From positions 3,350,501 through 3,414,500 of the forward strand of contig NC_089447.1 of NCBI RefSeq assembly GCF_026210795.1: a stretch of 64,000 nucleotides of DNA, given 5' to 3'. The position numbers were made by a program, and so were the translations under genes. Shown here one piece after another: positions 1-11,160 of the stretch. Position 1 is the stretch's first letter. Each line of letters begins with the position of its first letter. The notes beneath the pieces were generated by a model. That model did not search any database, was not told the origin of the DNA, and saw only the letters and a program-made list of their open reading frames with translations. The stretch is from Rhizophagus irregularis (Eukaryota > Glomeromycota > Glomeromycetes > Glomerales > Glomeraceae).

Positions 1-835
1 GTCGGTAAGAGTTTCATAGACGGCCATTTCTTCTTTAGTCAGAAAACTTAAGAACTTCTTAAGTTGTTTAGGAGTTAGAAATGGTGGTTCTTCAATAAAT
101 CTGTTATTGTTCTTTGACCCACTTTGTTCAGGACCAATCAATTCTCCCGCAACGGGAGGTGAAGCTAATAAGAATATATTATTAATGATCAAATTTTGAC
201 AACCTTAATCCTGCCCTAAATTTGATAACTTACATTGCGAGTTTTTAGACATTAAATCTTTTGTTTTTACGAAAAATAAATAATTTTCTTAAAGATTGAG
301 ATACTATATGAAAGATTATTTAAATATTGTTTATTTTAACAACGAATCTGTTCCTTAAGACCCCCTTTAAAAAAAAAAGTGAATATTCTATATATTGTTT
401 GTATAACAGGTTTTGATCAGGCAGATAAAGACATTCTATTTTTATGATTTTTATGACACAATTTTACCAAAATCAATCGCCTTTGTTTAAAAAAATATCA
501 CAATCTCGGGATTATTAATTGTGTATCAAATTGGGGTTTTATACTATGACGACAATCTTTCAGCCATTAAATATTATAATTAATACATGATTTTTTTAAA
601 AAAATTAAAAATATCGAATTGTTACTAAAAATTGACTCATCGCCAATCGAGTGAAGGTTGACACATGATTATTAACGCCAATTCGCCGTTTTCAAAATGG
701 TATTGGCAAATAAGATTTGAATCCCGGCTCCCACTTGTGAATAATTTAGATACTCTTTTCGACTACAACCATCAAAATAAAGGTAAATAATCCTTCACTT
801 TAGGTCTTCACTTAAGGCATAAGCATTTGGATAAA
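1..835. repeat. Partial direct copy of the composite repeat, cut by the window edge
   Basis: This stretch matches 2083-2895 in the same orientation with a few percent divergence and small indels. The first 60 bases are identical to 2083-2142 except near the end. It carries the N-terminal part of the 91-residue ORF described at 1991-2266 and a decayed start of the Tc1-like transposase (about 660-830, minus). The copy begins outside the window, so its true length is unknown. Confidence 0.85.
660..830 (-). pseudogene. Relic of the N-terminus of a Tc1/mariner-like transposase
   Basis: Read on the minus strand from about 830, the frame gives LSEDLK, then a stop, then RIIYLYFDGCSRK. This is the start of the helix-turn-helix region of the Tc1/mariner-like transposases common in Glomeromycotina. 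The same piece occurs at 2690-2884 (minus) and 25640-25835 (plus). No DDE body follows in the same orientation, so it is a fragment. Confidence 0.55.
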
Positions 836-844
836 GATAATGAA

Positions 845-964
845 ATGATAATTATTAATAATAAAATTTTGCCGCCATTTAATAATAATGTCATTTTAAA
901 ATATCCGACAAAAATTCTGTTTGACCCATTAACCGGCAGAATTGTCAAAAAAAATCATTCATAA
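845..964 (+). CDS. Short ORF, 39 residues, possible gene fragment
   Basis: An ATG at 845 opens a 40-codon frame ending in TAA at 962-964. The peptide contains NKILPPFNNNVILKYP and FDPLTGRIVKK, a less biased composition than the surrounding AT-rich DNA. It sits just past the end of the first partial repeat copy. I do not recognise the family firmly. A starting exon is possible, since many fungal genes here begin with short exons, but no clear donor site is seen. Function unknown. Confidence 0.3.
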   Translation: MIIINNKILPPFNNNVILKYPTKILFDPLTGRIVKKNHS

Positions 965-1176
965 TAATTTTTTATATGATACTTTACAATAAGTTTGATT
1001 TAATTAATTGATGGTACACTTCTTTAGCTGTGTAACCTAATTTCTTTATGATAATTTTTTTTTTCATAATTGCCGCAATACATTTCGATAATAACTAATG
1101 TTAAACGGTAAGACGAATACTAAATTTTTCTATCTAACCTAAACTAGCTAACAATCGTCCTTGAAATTTTTCTCTA

Positions 1177-1476
1177 TCATCTCTCTTTTGTTTCACTTAC
1201 ACTTTTATTACCTATTTTATTGATATCTTGATCTTCTACTCTTGAAGGAAGTCGTTCCGTGAATTCTTTGTCTGGCAAACTAAATTCTTTAACTCGTTCT
1301 TCTAATTTATTACGCTCGTTTGTTGAATTCCACTCTTCTCTGGAAATTCCCCAATTCTTTAATTCGTCCGTTATCGAAAGTCGATCATCAGATACTTGAC
1401 TTCTTTTTTCCAATTTATCTATCTTTTTGTGATTATCCAAGCATCCTCCGGTCTTCTTGACTATTAAAATACGCAA
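1177..1476 (-). CDS. Hypothetical repeat-borne ORF, 99 residues
   Basis: The frame opens at 1476 and runs to a stop at 1177. The product is highly charged and likely helical, with the stretches KKIDKLEKRSQVSDDR and NWGISREEWNSTNERN. It has no signal peptide or membrane segment. The right arm carries the same sequence at 27007-27339 on the plus strand, with a TGG-to-TGA change after LKN and a different C-terminus. The left copy appears to have a one-base shift near its end: its last residues SETKER replace a longer tail seen in the right copy. I do not recognise the family. It may be an exon of a larger transposon gene. Confidence 0.4.
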   Translation of the reverse strand: MRILIVKKTGGCLDNHKKIDKLEKRSQVSDDRLSITDELKNWGISREEWNSTNERNKLEERVKEFSLPDKEFTERLPSRVEDQDINKIGNKSVSETKER

Positions 1477-1990
1477 AGAGTACCCATTTTCTATTTAAAT
1501 TTAACACTTTACTGAGGGAGCCTTTCTTAATAAATTTATTTATGTATTAATTTGATCTGAGACGTCGTTGCATCTCCCGGAAACCAACGGAAAAACAAAC
1601 TTTATCTTTTAAATATACCGACGGTTGAATAAGTATATTTTACCTCATTTCTTTATGATAATTAAACCATTTAAAAGTTTATCCGTTTTGTTAAGAGACA
1701 ACTTTAACGCGCTTTTAAGCAAAAAACCAGCTTTATTTTTTAATTGAAAGAATGTAACTAGTAACACGATAATCGAGTTATATTTTAATTTGATTTAAAA
1801 TAAAGATAAAATATATTTGATTTCACTGTTTTTATCGTTTTACACAATTACTATTAACCTATCAATAACATGACTCTCGCGTCCCTAGTCTTTTCTATAG
1901 AATCTACGGAAAAAACGAATGAACATATTCTATTAAGCAATAAATATTAGTAAACCTTCATAATAGTAAAAAAAATATAATATATATATA

Positions 1991-2266
1991 TTAATAACAT
2001 ACTTTTCCTGTTTTTCTATATTCTGCTTTACCCTCAGCTTGCGCCCTTTTTAATACATTTAAATAAAACGTTTTTTGTTCGTCGGTAAGAGTTTCATAGA
2101 CGGCCATTTCTTCTTTAGTCAGAAAACTTAAGAACTTCTTAACTTGTTTAGGAGTTAGAAATGGTGGTTCTTCAATAAATCTGTTATTAGACCCACTTTG
2201 TTCAGCACCAATCAATTCTCCCGCAACGGGAGGTGAAGCTAATAAGAATATATTATTAATGATCAA
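1991..2266 (-). CDS. Hypothetical repeat-borne ORF, 91 residues
   Basis: The ATG lies at 2264-2266 and the stop at 1991. The product starts MIINNIFLLASPPVAGEL and continues into a helical, charged segment with LTPKQVKKFLSFLTKEEM and LTDEQKTFYLNVLKRAQ. The hydrophobic start is short and not a convincing signal peptide. The same ORF is cut by the window edge at 1-190 and recurs at 26155-26430 on the plus strand with frame breaks. A much more diverged relative lies at 7200-7400. Conservation across repeat copies suggests it was once coding in the mobile unit. Function unknown. Confidence 0.4.
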   Translation of the reverse strand: MIINNIFLLASPPVAGELIGAEQSGSNNRFIEEPPFLTPKQVKKFLSFLTKEEMAVYETLTDEQKTFYLNVLKRAQAEGKAEYRKTGKVCY

Positions 2267-2689
2267 AATTTTGACAACCTTAATCCTGCCCTAAATTTGA
2301 TAACTTACATTGCGAGTTTTTAGACATTAAATCTTTTGTTTTTACGAAAAAATAAATAATTTTCTTAAAGATTGAGATACTATATATGAAAGATTATTTA
2401 AATATTGTTTATTTTAACAACAAATCTATTCCTTAAAAACCTAACTTTAAATCAAAAAAAAAAAGTGAATATTCTACTATATATTGTTTATATAACAGGT
2501 TTTGATCAGGCGCCTTTGTTTAAAAAATATCACAATCTCGGGATTATTAATTGTGTATTAAATTAATATGCGCGAGGTTTTATACTATGACACCATTAAA
2601 TATTACAATTATGTAATTATGCAACATATGATTTTTTAAATTAAAAATATCGAATTGTTTACTCATTGCCAATCATTATTGAAGGTTGA

Positions 2690-2884
2690 TTATCGCGTAT
2701 ACGCAGCGTCGATCATTTGATGATAAAAACCCTTGAAATTAGCAAATAAGATTTGAATCCCAGCTCCCCCTTGTAAATATATTTTAACTCTGCTTCCGCA
2801 AATATATATACTTTTTCGACTATAACCATCAAAATAAAGGTAAATAATCCTCCACTTTAGGTCTTCGCTTAAGGCATAAGGCAT
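2690..2884 (-). pseudogene. Tc1/mariner-like transposase, N-terminal fragment in flipped orientation
   Basis: The minus-strand frame begins MPYALSEDLKWRIIYLYFDG, followed by YSRKS. This is the N-terminal helix-turn-helix start of Tc1/mariner-type transposases, which bind the terminal repeats. It then degenerates to YICGSRVKIYLQGG, matching the LYIS-S-V-R part of the fold. The catalytic body lies next door at 3095-3815 but on the opposite strand, so the gene has been broken by an inversion. The right arm shows the same arrangement. Confidence 0.65.
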
Positions 2885-3094
2885 TTGGATAAAGAAGTGT
2901 AAAGATCTCTTAAAGTTGAATAGCTATTAGTACATTTAGCTTTCATTTTTGGATTTTGCTATTGTCTTAGCTTTATATCAAAGTACAAATTATTTTATGA
3001 ACCACCGGGTCGTAATAAAATACTAACCTGTGATGATACGAAGGTATTTATTTATAAATAAGAGGATAACCATATTTTTATTTGTTACTAATTT

Positions 3095-3815
3095 TGTTAT
3101 CAATTTAGATCTTACGGAGATTTAGTCAAAGTAGACTTATTTAGACGAACTAGTAGGAGAACTTGAGTTACAGACGGAAACTTTATATCATTCCTAATTC
3201 TTTTGGGGTCTTTAGTATATTGTGGGATTACTGATTAGTATAAAAAAGTAAGTTACAAATTATATAAATTATGTATTCTGTATTTCTATTATTAAATTTT
3301 TGATTTCTAATATATTTACAATTATACAGTTACATCGAGCAGCTTAAGAATGAAACGAGCTTCTTAGGAGCACGTTTATTGCAAAAATTGGGCTTGAACA
3401 GCTTATATTTTTGGATTAAGCTTCTAAAGATGAACGTACTTTATCTCATAGATATCGTTGTTCTTTAAAAAATGCTTCTGCGATTTAAAAAAATGTATTT
3501 GTGCGTGGAATAAAGTACAATATTACTACCTGCTTTGTTTTTACAAGGTATTGGTGCTGTGAATGGTAGTTGCACAAAAAAATTTAAGGAATTATATTAT
3601 TTCAAATATGAAATTTTCGATTATGTATCTTTATTATATTATTTTTGTTTACTCATATTTTTTCTTTATTCGTATCTTGCAGAACAAAGTGTTCTTGTGC
3701 TTGATCATCATGATCAGGATCTTATAGAATACATTGGGGCCATGTTGAATTTTACCCCATTTCCCTGATTTTAGATTTCGATCATTCATGTAATGATCCC
3801 AAACATCCTCTTTTA
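3095..3815 (+). pseudogene. Tc1/mariner-like DDE transposase body, decayed
   Basis: On the plus strand, with stops and frame changes, I can read DLVKVDLF, then SLVYCGIT, an intron-like GTAAGT...TACAG gap at about 3247-3329, ERNELLRS-like and IAKIGLEQLIFLD, SKDERTLSHRYRCSL, NGSCTKKF, and EQSVLVLDHHDQDLIEYIG. These follow the order of the DDE domain, with the first aspartate in IFLD and the second in LVLD. The final PxSPDFNPIE-type motif is damaged here but readable in the right arm. The gene cannot be active. A continuous plus-strand frame at 3535-3768 is only a slice of it. Confidence 0.65.
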
Positions 3816-4119
3816 GTAGCATATTCTTAAATTATTTCACAATTGGCTGCGAATTTTTTCAAGAATTCAATTTATATGTAATATAATCATGCTAGATTTA
3901 GATAAATAAATTTTAAAATAAAATTGTTTACTTTAAAAATTTGTATAATTTACGCGATCTAATAAAATTTTTAATCATTTCACAAAAATCATGTACATTA
4001 CCAATTATAGAAATACAGATTATTTTGCATATATAATACGAATACGTTGCTAGTACATAATATTGCTATAAACACTAAATAATAGTAGAGTTCTAAATGA
4101 TTTGCGCACCCAATTTTTT

Positions 4120-5470
4120 TTTTTACCCCCAATTGATCGATTTCGCTGTAAGACAATGAAATTTGATCCACAGTAATCTGTTCAACTTCAAATATGCTTT
4201 TAAGTTGCGCAAATTCTCAAGTATTATCTGATTAGTATAAACTTCATCAAGAGATGGAAATGCTTGTTTTGGTGAAGATAATAGTAAACTTGAAGAATTA
4301 CCTACATTGGAATTTTGTACAAAGAAACCATTTAAGGTGTAATAGCAAAAAATATTGGTGTTGCATTAGGACTAGAGTTCGAAATTATAGACGTGGACCA
4401 TTTTGGTAGAATTACTTTTAGTACCGTTAAATCGTGAAAAGGTAAATCTGGTGGTTGGGTATTATCTGTAGTACTTATAATCTAAAAATAAAATAAAATA
4501 ATTTAAATTTAATAAGTTACTTTGTTGACAATAAAATAATATAATTAATAGAAAAATAAAAATTACAATTTCTTTCGCCCAACATTGAAAATGCATTGTT
4601 TTTTATGTCTTCCATCATAGACAAAACACGATGCATTATGTTGGCTGCATTCGTATTGTCCCTTAATTCACAAATTATCCTTCTTCTTGCAAAATAGTAG
4701 GAAATTATTCAATTTTGGAATCAAAATTTTCTTTTGTGTAATTTGATGTTATCGTTTTCTTATTCTTCAGAAGCAGACATTTCCTAGAAAGATAAGTATA
4801 AGCATAATAATTCAGAGTTTATTTTACACAATAAATAACTTTACCTTTCGCTTTTGTTTTTTCTCCTTCTTCAAAGATACTAAAATAACCATATTTTCTT
4901 TTCATCTTCTAACCAGAGAGAAATTTTTATAATCTTATAAATCAACTAATTGTGCTCCAACTCCTGTAGATTCTTCTGGTTTAAATGAAACCAAATAATC
5001 TGAAGGTATGATCCCTTTGTCACCAGTTAGTTTTCCAACATAATGGTGAACATCAGCAAGAATATCATCTATTGATGATACTTCTATTTCTAACTATTTA
5101 GATTGTGATGCTGAACCGGTAGAAGGTTTAATTATCAAATTGAGAGATGACTCAGATTTTTCACTTGGCTCATCAAATTCAGTTAAGTCAATATTATTTC
5201 CATTTGATGTATCAAAATCATCTTCATTTGAATTATCCAAATTAGTTTCACTTGAATTAGTTTCACACTTTCACTTGAATTAATTGTATTAATACTTTTC
5301 TTTGAAAGGCGCTATTGCAGGAAGGGTAAAAGAAAATTTAAAAATACATTTTTGGTCACCTAAAAAATTTATAATTTGCGTTTTATTCAAAGACGCGTTT
5401 TAATTTGATACAATGACTCTTAAACAATACCTTATAGGCACTTACCTTGGTTGCACTGTGGAAGTGAACT
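4120..5470 (-). pseudogene. SAM-domain protein gene relic (left arm copy)
   Basis: This is the minus-strand counterpart of the clearer copy at 23190-24535, which is described there. The C-terminal SAM-like part lies near 4120-4310 and the acidic, serine-rich N-terminal part near 5060-5330. An exon end followed by a GTAAGTGCC donor is visible near 5445. Many stops and frame changes make it a relic. It is carried as cargo of the inverted repeat next to the transposase fragments. Confidence 0.5.
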
Positions 5471-5912
5471 TAGTATTCGGAAGAGTGTATTTATGTGATA
5501 GAACAGTAAAGCCTGGTAAAGCCAACTGAACTGATAAAGTATTTCAACGCCTAATATTTGCCGTGGTGCGATCATGTGATGTTGATCATTCCGGTATCGA
5601 TGTACAAATATCGTGAAAAGTAGGTATGCGTGACCTCCAACTTTGGAGTCGGAAAAAACCTCACGAGATTTATTGAATTCACGTTAAAAGTTACAGACTT
5701 AACAAGAACGCTAAGGGCCAGAATTTGTTAATTGAGTACTTCGAGAAATATGATTATAATATGCATTAGAAACTCAATTTTCATACGAAAAAACTTTAAT
5801 TTGTCTCGTCCGAAGCGTCAAAGAAGTAGGAAATCGTTGCATCTACGGAACGGTTGTCGAAAAAACCCAATTCAATTCAAAGGGCGTCGGAGAAAATAAA
5901 TCGAAGAAGTCT

Positions 5913-6129
5913 CCTTCCTCCAAAAGAACGTTTCCAAGTCTGGTAGTAAGAAGAAAGGAACACGATACTATGTAGATCCTCTTGACAAGACTGAAGTAAA
6001 TAAGGAGTAGCGAAGATTGTATGTATTTCTTTTTTTATGTATATAGTTATTTTTTTTTATTTTATTCGTTTCTTCAAATGTCATTTTTCCCTTACGCTTT
6101 AGTTGGTAGCTTTACCCCTAACTCATATA
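5913..6129. other. Unassigned spacer
   Basis: Between the left arm and the next element I see no coding frame or structured repeat, only AT-rich DNA with a T-rich tract near 6030-6060. Confidence 0.5.
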
Positions 6130-6472
6130 CAGTGTGTTAAGAAAAATTGCGGTTAGTATATTTCTTATAATTTATATTTTTATTTCATAGAATGAATCTA
6201 AATCTATAAAACATTTGTCGTGATTTGACTGATTTCTGAGAAATTCCATGATCGGGCATCATGATTTTTGTAAGCTATACTATAACTTGTCAAAATTTTA
6301 TCAAATTTGAATTACTGGTTGTCAAGATATTCATTCTACTTGTGAACTAATTAAAATTTTCGATGATTTTTTTAAAAATTTAAACTTTAAAAAAAATATG
6401 TATACACAAATTAATTTACAAAAATTTGATGAATTTTAACCGCAATTTGTTTATTTTTCATAGGTAATTTTT
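6130..6472. mobile_element. Candidate Tc1-type MITE, degraded
   Basis: The left end reads TA then CAGTGTGTTAAGAAAAATTG, and GCGGTTA follows. The right end contains TTTTAACCGCAATTTGTTTA. TTGCGGTTA and TAACCGCAA are exact reverse complements and the flanking A/T runs match loosely. A TA dinucleotide precedes the CAGTGTG start, as expected for Tc1/mariner insertion. The right terminus has decayed, so the element boundary there is uncertain. Confidence 0.35.
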
Positions 6473-7134
6473 GGTTACATGGGTCGATTGGGTCGTGCTC
6501 TGCAAAGGTTTAACCAACGATTAGGTAGACCATCACCAAAGTGTGGCTTAGGCGGAATGTTTCAAGTTTCGACTTTATTGTATCTATTGGGACTGTACTT
6601 GGTGATTACCATTATACATAAATAAATAAATAAAATGTACCAATTTTTTTATTTAATATTTTGATAATAAAGCATTAAAGAACTCTATGCCTACGCTGAT
6701 TCAAGGGAATGCGTTTATAAAATCTTATTTTAAACCCCAACTAAAGAAAATAGTAATAGTGCAGAATGACCAATAATATGGAGATATATATTTGGAGTAT
6801 TAGTTATCGTCAGATATGCTATTGCAAATAAATGTATAAATCTGTAAAGATTTTTAAAGAAGTGTTTTTTTAGAGAGAGAAATTTTGACCCATTCCACAG
6901 ACTTCCAATTCTCCTGGCAATATACGTTTATCCAATGACTATCAGCACAGTACTCTGGATTATCATTAGGAAGACCAGGATGTCGAATGTTAATGAGGCA
7001 AAATTATGCTGATGGTTCTCGTAATTTGCTTTTTTCTGACATCGATGACAAGAAACCAATGCAGAAACGTGACCACAAATCTTTCTCGCAGCAGGTATGT
7101 CGAGAAAGTTTGAGGAAGTGTATGCTGCTTCTCT
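6473..7134. other. Spacer without recognised genes
   Basis: Slightly less AT-rich than its neighbours around 6480-6600 and 6890-7110. No open frame of useful length, no splice-consistent exon and no internal repeat was found. Confidence 0.4.
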
Positions 7135-7800
7135 AGTTTTTTTTATAGAATGAACAAAAAAAAACGAGAAAAAAGAGCAATAAAATATAAGTAAACTTTA
7201 ATAATAGTAAATATAAAAAAAAAATATATATATTTTTAATAACATACTTCTTTTTTTTTCTATCTTTGTTCACAGTATCAGTTTCACTTTTCTTGCTGTA
7301 ATTAGAAAAAGTTTTTTTTGTTCGTTGTTAAGAACTTTATAGAAGTTTCTCTCAACTTCAGTCAAGTCCATTAAAAGCTGGATATGTTATTAATGATCAA
7401 AAGTTTGACAACCTTAATCCTGACGATATGTTAAACATTTTAAATTTTTCATGAAAAAATAATTTTTGGAATTTTTGGAATTTTTACAAAAAATAAACAA
7501 TTTTCTTAAAGATTGAGATACTATATATATATATTTATCGACAATGAATTTGTTCCTTAATAATTAGAGAACCCCTTTAAATCAAAAAAACAATGTGAAT
7601 ATCAAAGATCTTTTTTTTAACAACGAATCTGTTCCTTTATAAACTAGAGAGACCTCCTTTAAATCAAATAAAACAATTTGAATATATTATTTGTATAACA
7701 TTTGTTGTATTTATGACACAATTTTATCAAAATATTTATAGAGACAATTGATGATTTTATTTCATTAAATATCAAATTAATATGCATGTAACACCCTTGT
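7135..7800. repeat. Diverged relative of the 1895-2600 repeat segment
   Basis: The order of landmarks in 1895-2600 is repeated here: a run ending AATAATAGTAAA, an ATATATA tract, AATAACATACTT, a TTTTTTGTTCGTTG segment, TATTAATGATCAAA and CTTAAAGATTGAGATACTATA. Identity is much lower than between the main copies and the 91-residue ORF is destroyed. It is therefore an older member of the same family, in the same orientation as the left arm. A second broken AACAACGAATCTGTTCC segment at 7619 suggests a local tandem duplication. Confidence 0.6.
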
Positions 7801-7948
7801 TTAGAAATAATTACTTATTATGGTTATTTTTTAAGCTGATTTGTGTATTATCATCATTAAAATTTCTTATTTCTGGATAGTGTACTATTATTATTTGTCC
7901 ATATCTATATGAATAGAATCACCATTTATATTATCTTTGTTAGTTTTT

Positions 7949-8241
7949 GCGCACGCCAGATCCAGGGTTACACCGGGTAAGGAGCAGTAGAAGCAGAAAG
8001 TAAAGAGGAGTTTATCGATTATACTAACATGAAAAAAACGAAACTTGTACCAATCGGCTTCTGAGGGACATAGAAAAGAGGGATAACAACTGAACATACG
8101 TAAGAAGATGAAGTTTAATAAGAAAGGTTATAAGTAAGAGTAGTTTTACGTTTATACATTTAGTAGTCCTTAGTTATTTTTCAGATTCAATAGAAATAGA
8201 TATAGATAGCTTTTGTAAATAATTAGATTAGTTATAAAGAT
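7949..8241. repeat. Repeat B, copy 1
   Basis: Matches 22431-22809 in direct orientation, from GCACGCCAGATCCAGGGTTA through TCGATTATACTAACA, CTTGTACCAATCGG and TTTAGTAGTCCTTAGTTATT to TTAGTTATAAAGAT. Copy 2 has roughly 80 extra bases in the middle. A minus-strand frame here (7891-8097) shares only the short SLPGVTLDLAC stretch with copy 2 and is not clearly coding. Confidence 0.75.
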
Positions 8242-9185
8242 TAAGATTATGGTATTTCTATTGATCTGTAAATTTTTTTTATTTATTAATAAAGAAATGC
8301 TTTACTAATTAAAAAAATATTATTTTCGCTAGATTCATCTTTATAAAATCAATCTTAGACTTGTAACTAAGATGTATTAGTAATGTAGATAATATTGAAA
8401 AGATATGCAAAACATAATGTTTAAATTTCTTGATACATACAACTGAGTAATCTTGATAGGTTTATTTTTTAGGAGCAGAGTTTGAAAAGCAATAGTAGAC
8501 TTTTTTTGCCTTTAAGGGTTTTAACGCATTACATGGTTTTCCTTTTTTTTTAATTTTGATTTTAAAAATATCTAGCGATTCAGAACTTTACCCACGAGTC
8601 CCAAATGCAATTTTAAGATGCATCCTTTAGTTTGTAATATTTATCACGTGACTTATAGGCGTACGTAAGTACGTTGGCCTTGCAGTCATCAGATAGCGAT
8701 TTTATAAATATTTGTATTTGCTAAACGCGTTGATCACGTTTTTACTGTAGTATAATTTAATAATTATTATAATTATTTACAATTTATTTTAAAAGCTTTT
8801 GATAAAAATTTTAAAGTAACATCGTAATTAATTGTCAATCAGCTTAAAATACTTTTGATTGGCTAATCTTATTATATCAAAAATGTTTCGAAGGTTTTGT
8901 TTCAGATATAGGCTCTTAAAAGTTGAAACACTTCGACCTTGAAATTGGTTTCACTATAATTTAATTGAATCAATTTTTTTTTTTTAGCGAAATAGATTTT
9001 TATTTTTTTTAGAAAATTGTTTTATTAATAACAACATTAAAGCTACTGTAAATAAAAAAAAGACTTATTATTCTAATAATCACTTTGTCAAATCATATAT
9101 ATGCCCTATACGTAGTATCCTTTTTCATGGTTTATGGCATTATATACTATTGATTTCTCAAATGTTTATTTCATGTAATTTATGC
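8242..9185. other. AT-rich spacer
   Basis: No supported gene. A less AT-rich island lies at 8560-8760 and contains two restriction-like palindromes (CACGTG near 8647, ACGCGT near 8726) but no open frame. The rest is low-complexity A/T sequence. Confidence 0.4.
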
Positions 9186-9189
9186 AAAT

Positions 9190-11160
9190 AATAAAATACA
9201 CCCATAACAAAAAATGACTGTATGGTTGAATAAATTTATTAAAATTGTCTCCAAATGGAACAAATCCGAGTATAAAGTGGTCTTTAAATTGTTTTCTCAT
9301 ATTAAATGGCATGTTCTCCAAATTGTAAGTAACAAATATTATTTAAAGATGTGAAAATTGAGTAAAGTTCACTTCCAAACCTAAGATATTTAGTCCTCAT
9401 TTTCTCATATTTATTTCTAATCATTTTACTATCAAGTGTTGGTATTCATATATTCTCTAGGCCGCTATTTAATTGTGCTTCTCAAATTCTTTGGCCTGTT
9501 TCCGCTTTTAGTTTAACTTTCTGTTTTTTTTATTAGTAGCCAATAGTCACAATTATTCCACCTTTGTTTTTTAATTAAAAATCACATGAACAAATTCACA
9601 TCTTGATGTTCCATCTTAACCAAATAAATTCCTCATTTGTTGCAGTAGTATAATTTCTAGTAATGGCTTAAATTCTGAATTCAAATTATAGTTGGTCAGT
9701 TTGTTTCTTTGAATATTTTCCATATTTGATCATCATAAATATCAATTACTCATGTACAAAATTCATCTGATAGTTCCTCAAAAAAATGTATATCATAATT
9801 GTTTGGAGAATCTATCAGATATTCTTGTAGATTATCTAAGGCAGATAAAATTGGTTCTATATGAATTGTTAATCCAGTCTTTTTTTGAATTTGTGTTAGA
9901 ATATATATGTTGGATTTCTTGCTAAATATCAGATGAAAAATCATATCACCATCAAGAATGGTAGAATTTGTGACTGGATGCTCCTTCATTACTCATTATA
10001 ATCAAAATCATAAGAAGATAGTTTATATTCAAAATTTCTATACAGATTTCATATTTGTTGAACCCGTGTTTTGTAGTGTTGGTTACCATAAATAGGTGAA
10101 AAGACTAAAGGTCAAGTAATTATAATGCTATCTTTTAGGTAACCACAATAGCGTAGTTTCAGTCAATTTATAATTTACATTTATAATCTTATAACTACTA
10201 TGGTTGTAATTCAAAATATAATAATTATTGCTTATGGCAACCATAGAAGATATTCAAGTATACGTACTTTTTATTTACTGAAATATCATTGGTACAACAA
10301 ATTATTGCCATCAGTTGGATGATGGTAAGTAAATTAAACTTGTTCAAGAATTCCAGTAATTCATTAATAATCAGACTGGGATAATAATTAATATCATGTA
10401 ATGCACTATATTCTTTGCTCTTTTATGGTATAGAGTAAATTCATAAAGAAAATTAAAGATTCTCAGTCTAACATCAATCAGAGTTATGAACCTTTCAATA
10501 ATTTTTTTCAATTCTTGACTCACTGATGACGTATTTTCCTTCTACATAGAGATTGGAATTGTCAATAAATCTTCTTTATTCTTTGGCTATGAATTGGAGT
10601 TGTGAAAATAAGTGCTGATAAGCCCGACGATGCAGAATTAAAGTTCGAACGGCATCATCTGGCCATTGAATAAAAAAATTTCGGAGATTTGCATTACGCG
10701 TTCTCGTATATTTTAACAGTTCTTTTACATATTCTTTGATATCAGTAAGCGGTATACTATAAGAAAAAGATATTAAATTAAAGCTACATTACAGATAAAA
10801 ATACAGACAAAAAATGAAATGACAGCTGTTAAAAAAATAAAAATATTCATTTCATGTTCAGTACTCACTTACCAATGCCTCTATGATAACGTGAATGTGT
10901 TTTTTTAACAGGATAAGTATTTGGTATTATTGGCAAATATGAAGATTTTCTATATCATCTGTAAGATCCAGCATGTCTGTTCTTTGAGTAGCTTAATAAT
11001 TTGGCATAATTCTGTATGGGTTCTATTCATTTCGCAAATTTAAATAAAAATTTGTGCGATTTACTTATTCCATTGGGAATGTATAGGGCAAACGCGATGT
11101 CTTCTAATTAAGGTTTCAGTAGCGTCATCAAGCCGCTGTACAACAAAAAGCAGGGAATCT
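9190..11160 (-). pseudogene. Decayed transposase gene, possibly Plavaka/KDZ-like
   Basis: Coding stretches follow each other on the minus strand, separated by stops and shifts. They are IPLTDIKEYVKELLKYTRTR and FFIQWPDDAVRTLILHRRAY (about 10750-10600), PSLIINELLEFLNKFNLL (about 10380), MKEHPVTNSTILDGDMIFHL with FFEELSDEF (9989-9750), FKPLLEIILLQQMRNLFG and SRCEFVHVIF (about 9700-9590), and MPFNMRKQFKDHFILGFVPF with GDNFNKFIQPY (about 9310-9190). The last motif resembles the N-MP-RK--HF-LGFVPFGG-F block of large transposases common in Glomeromycotina, which I place with moderate confidence near the Plavaka/KDZ group. A GTAAGT...TTATAG intron is visible at about 10873-10757. The upstream part could be a second gene. 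Confidence 0.5.

Larger units (their letters stand above)
1114..5912. repeat. Left arm of a large inverted repeat (composite element)
   Basis: This block reappears as its reverse complement at about 22834-27368. Matching ends are recognisable: AATACTAAATTTTTCTATC near 1116 pairs with its complement near 27360, and GGGCGTCGG near 5881 pairs with CCGACGCCC near 22857. Divergence is modest, with scattered indels. Inside, in order, are a 99-residue ORF (minus), a 91-residue ORF (minus), a transposase N-terminus (minus), the transposase body (plus) and a SAM-domain gene relic (minus). Because both arms share this odd order, the composite formed before it was duplicated. Confidence 0.85.
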
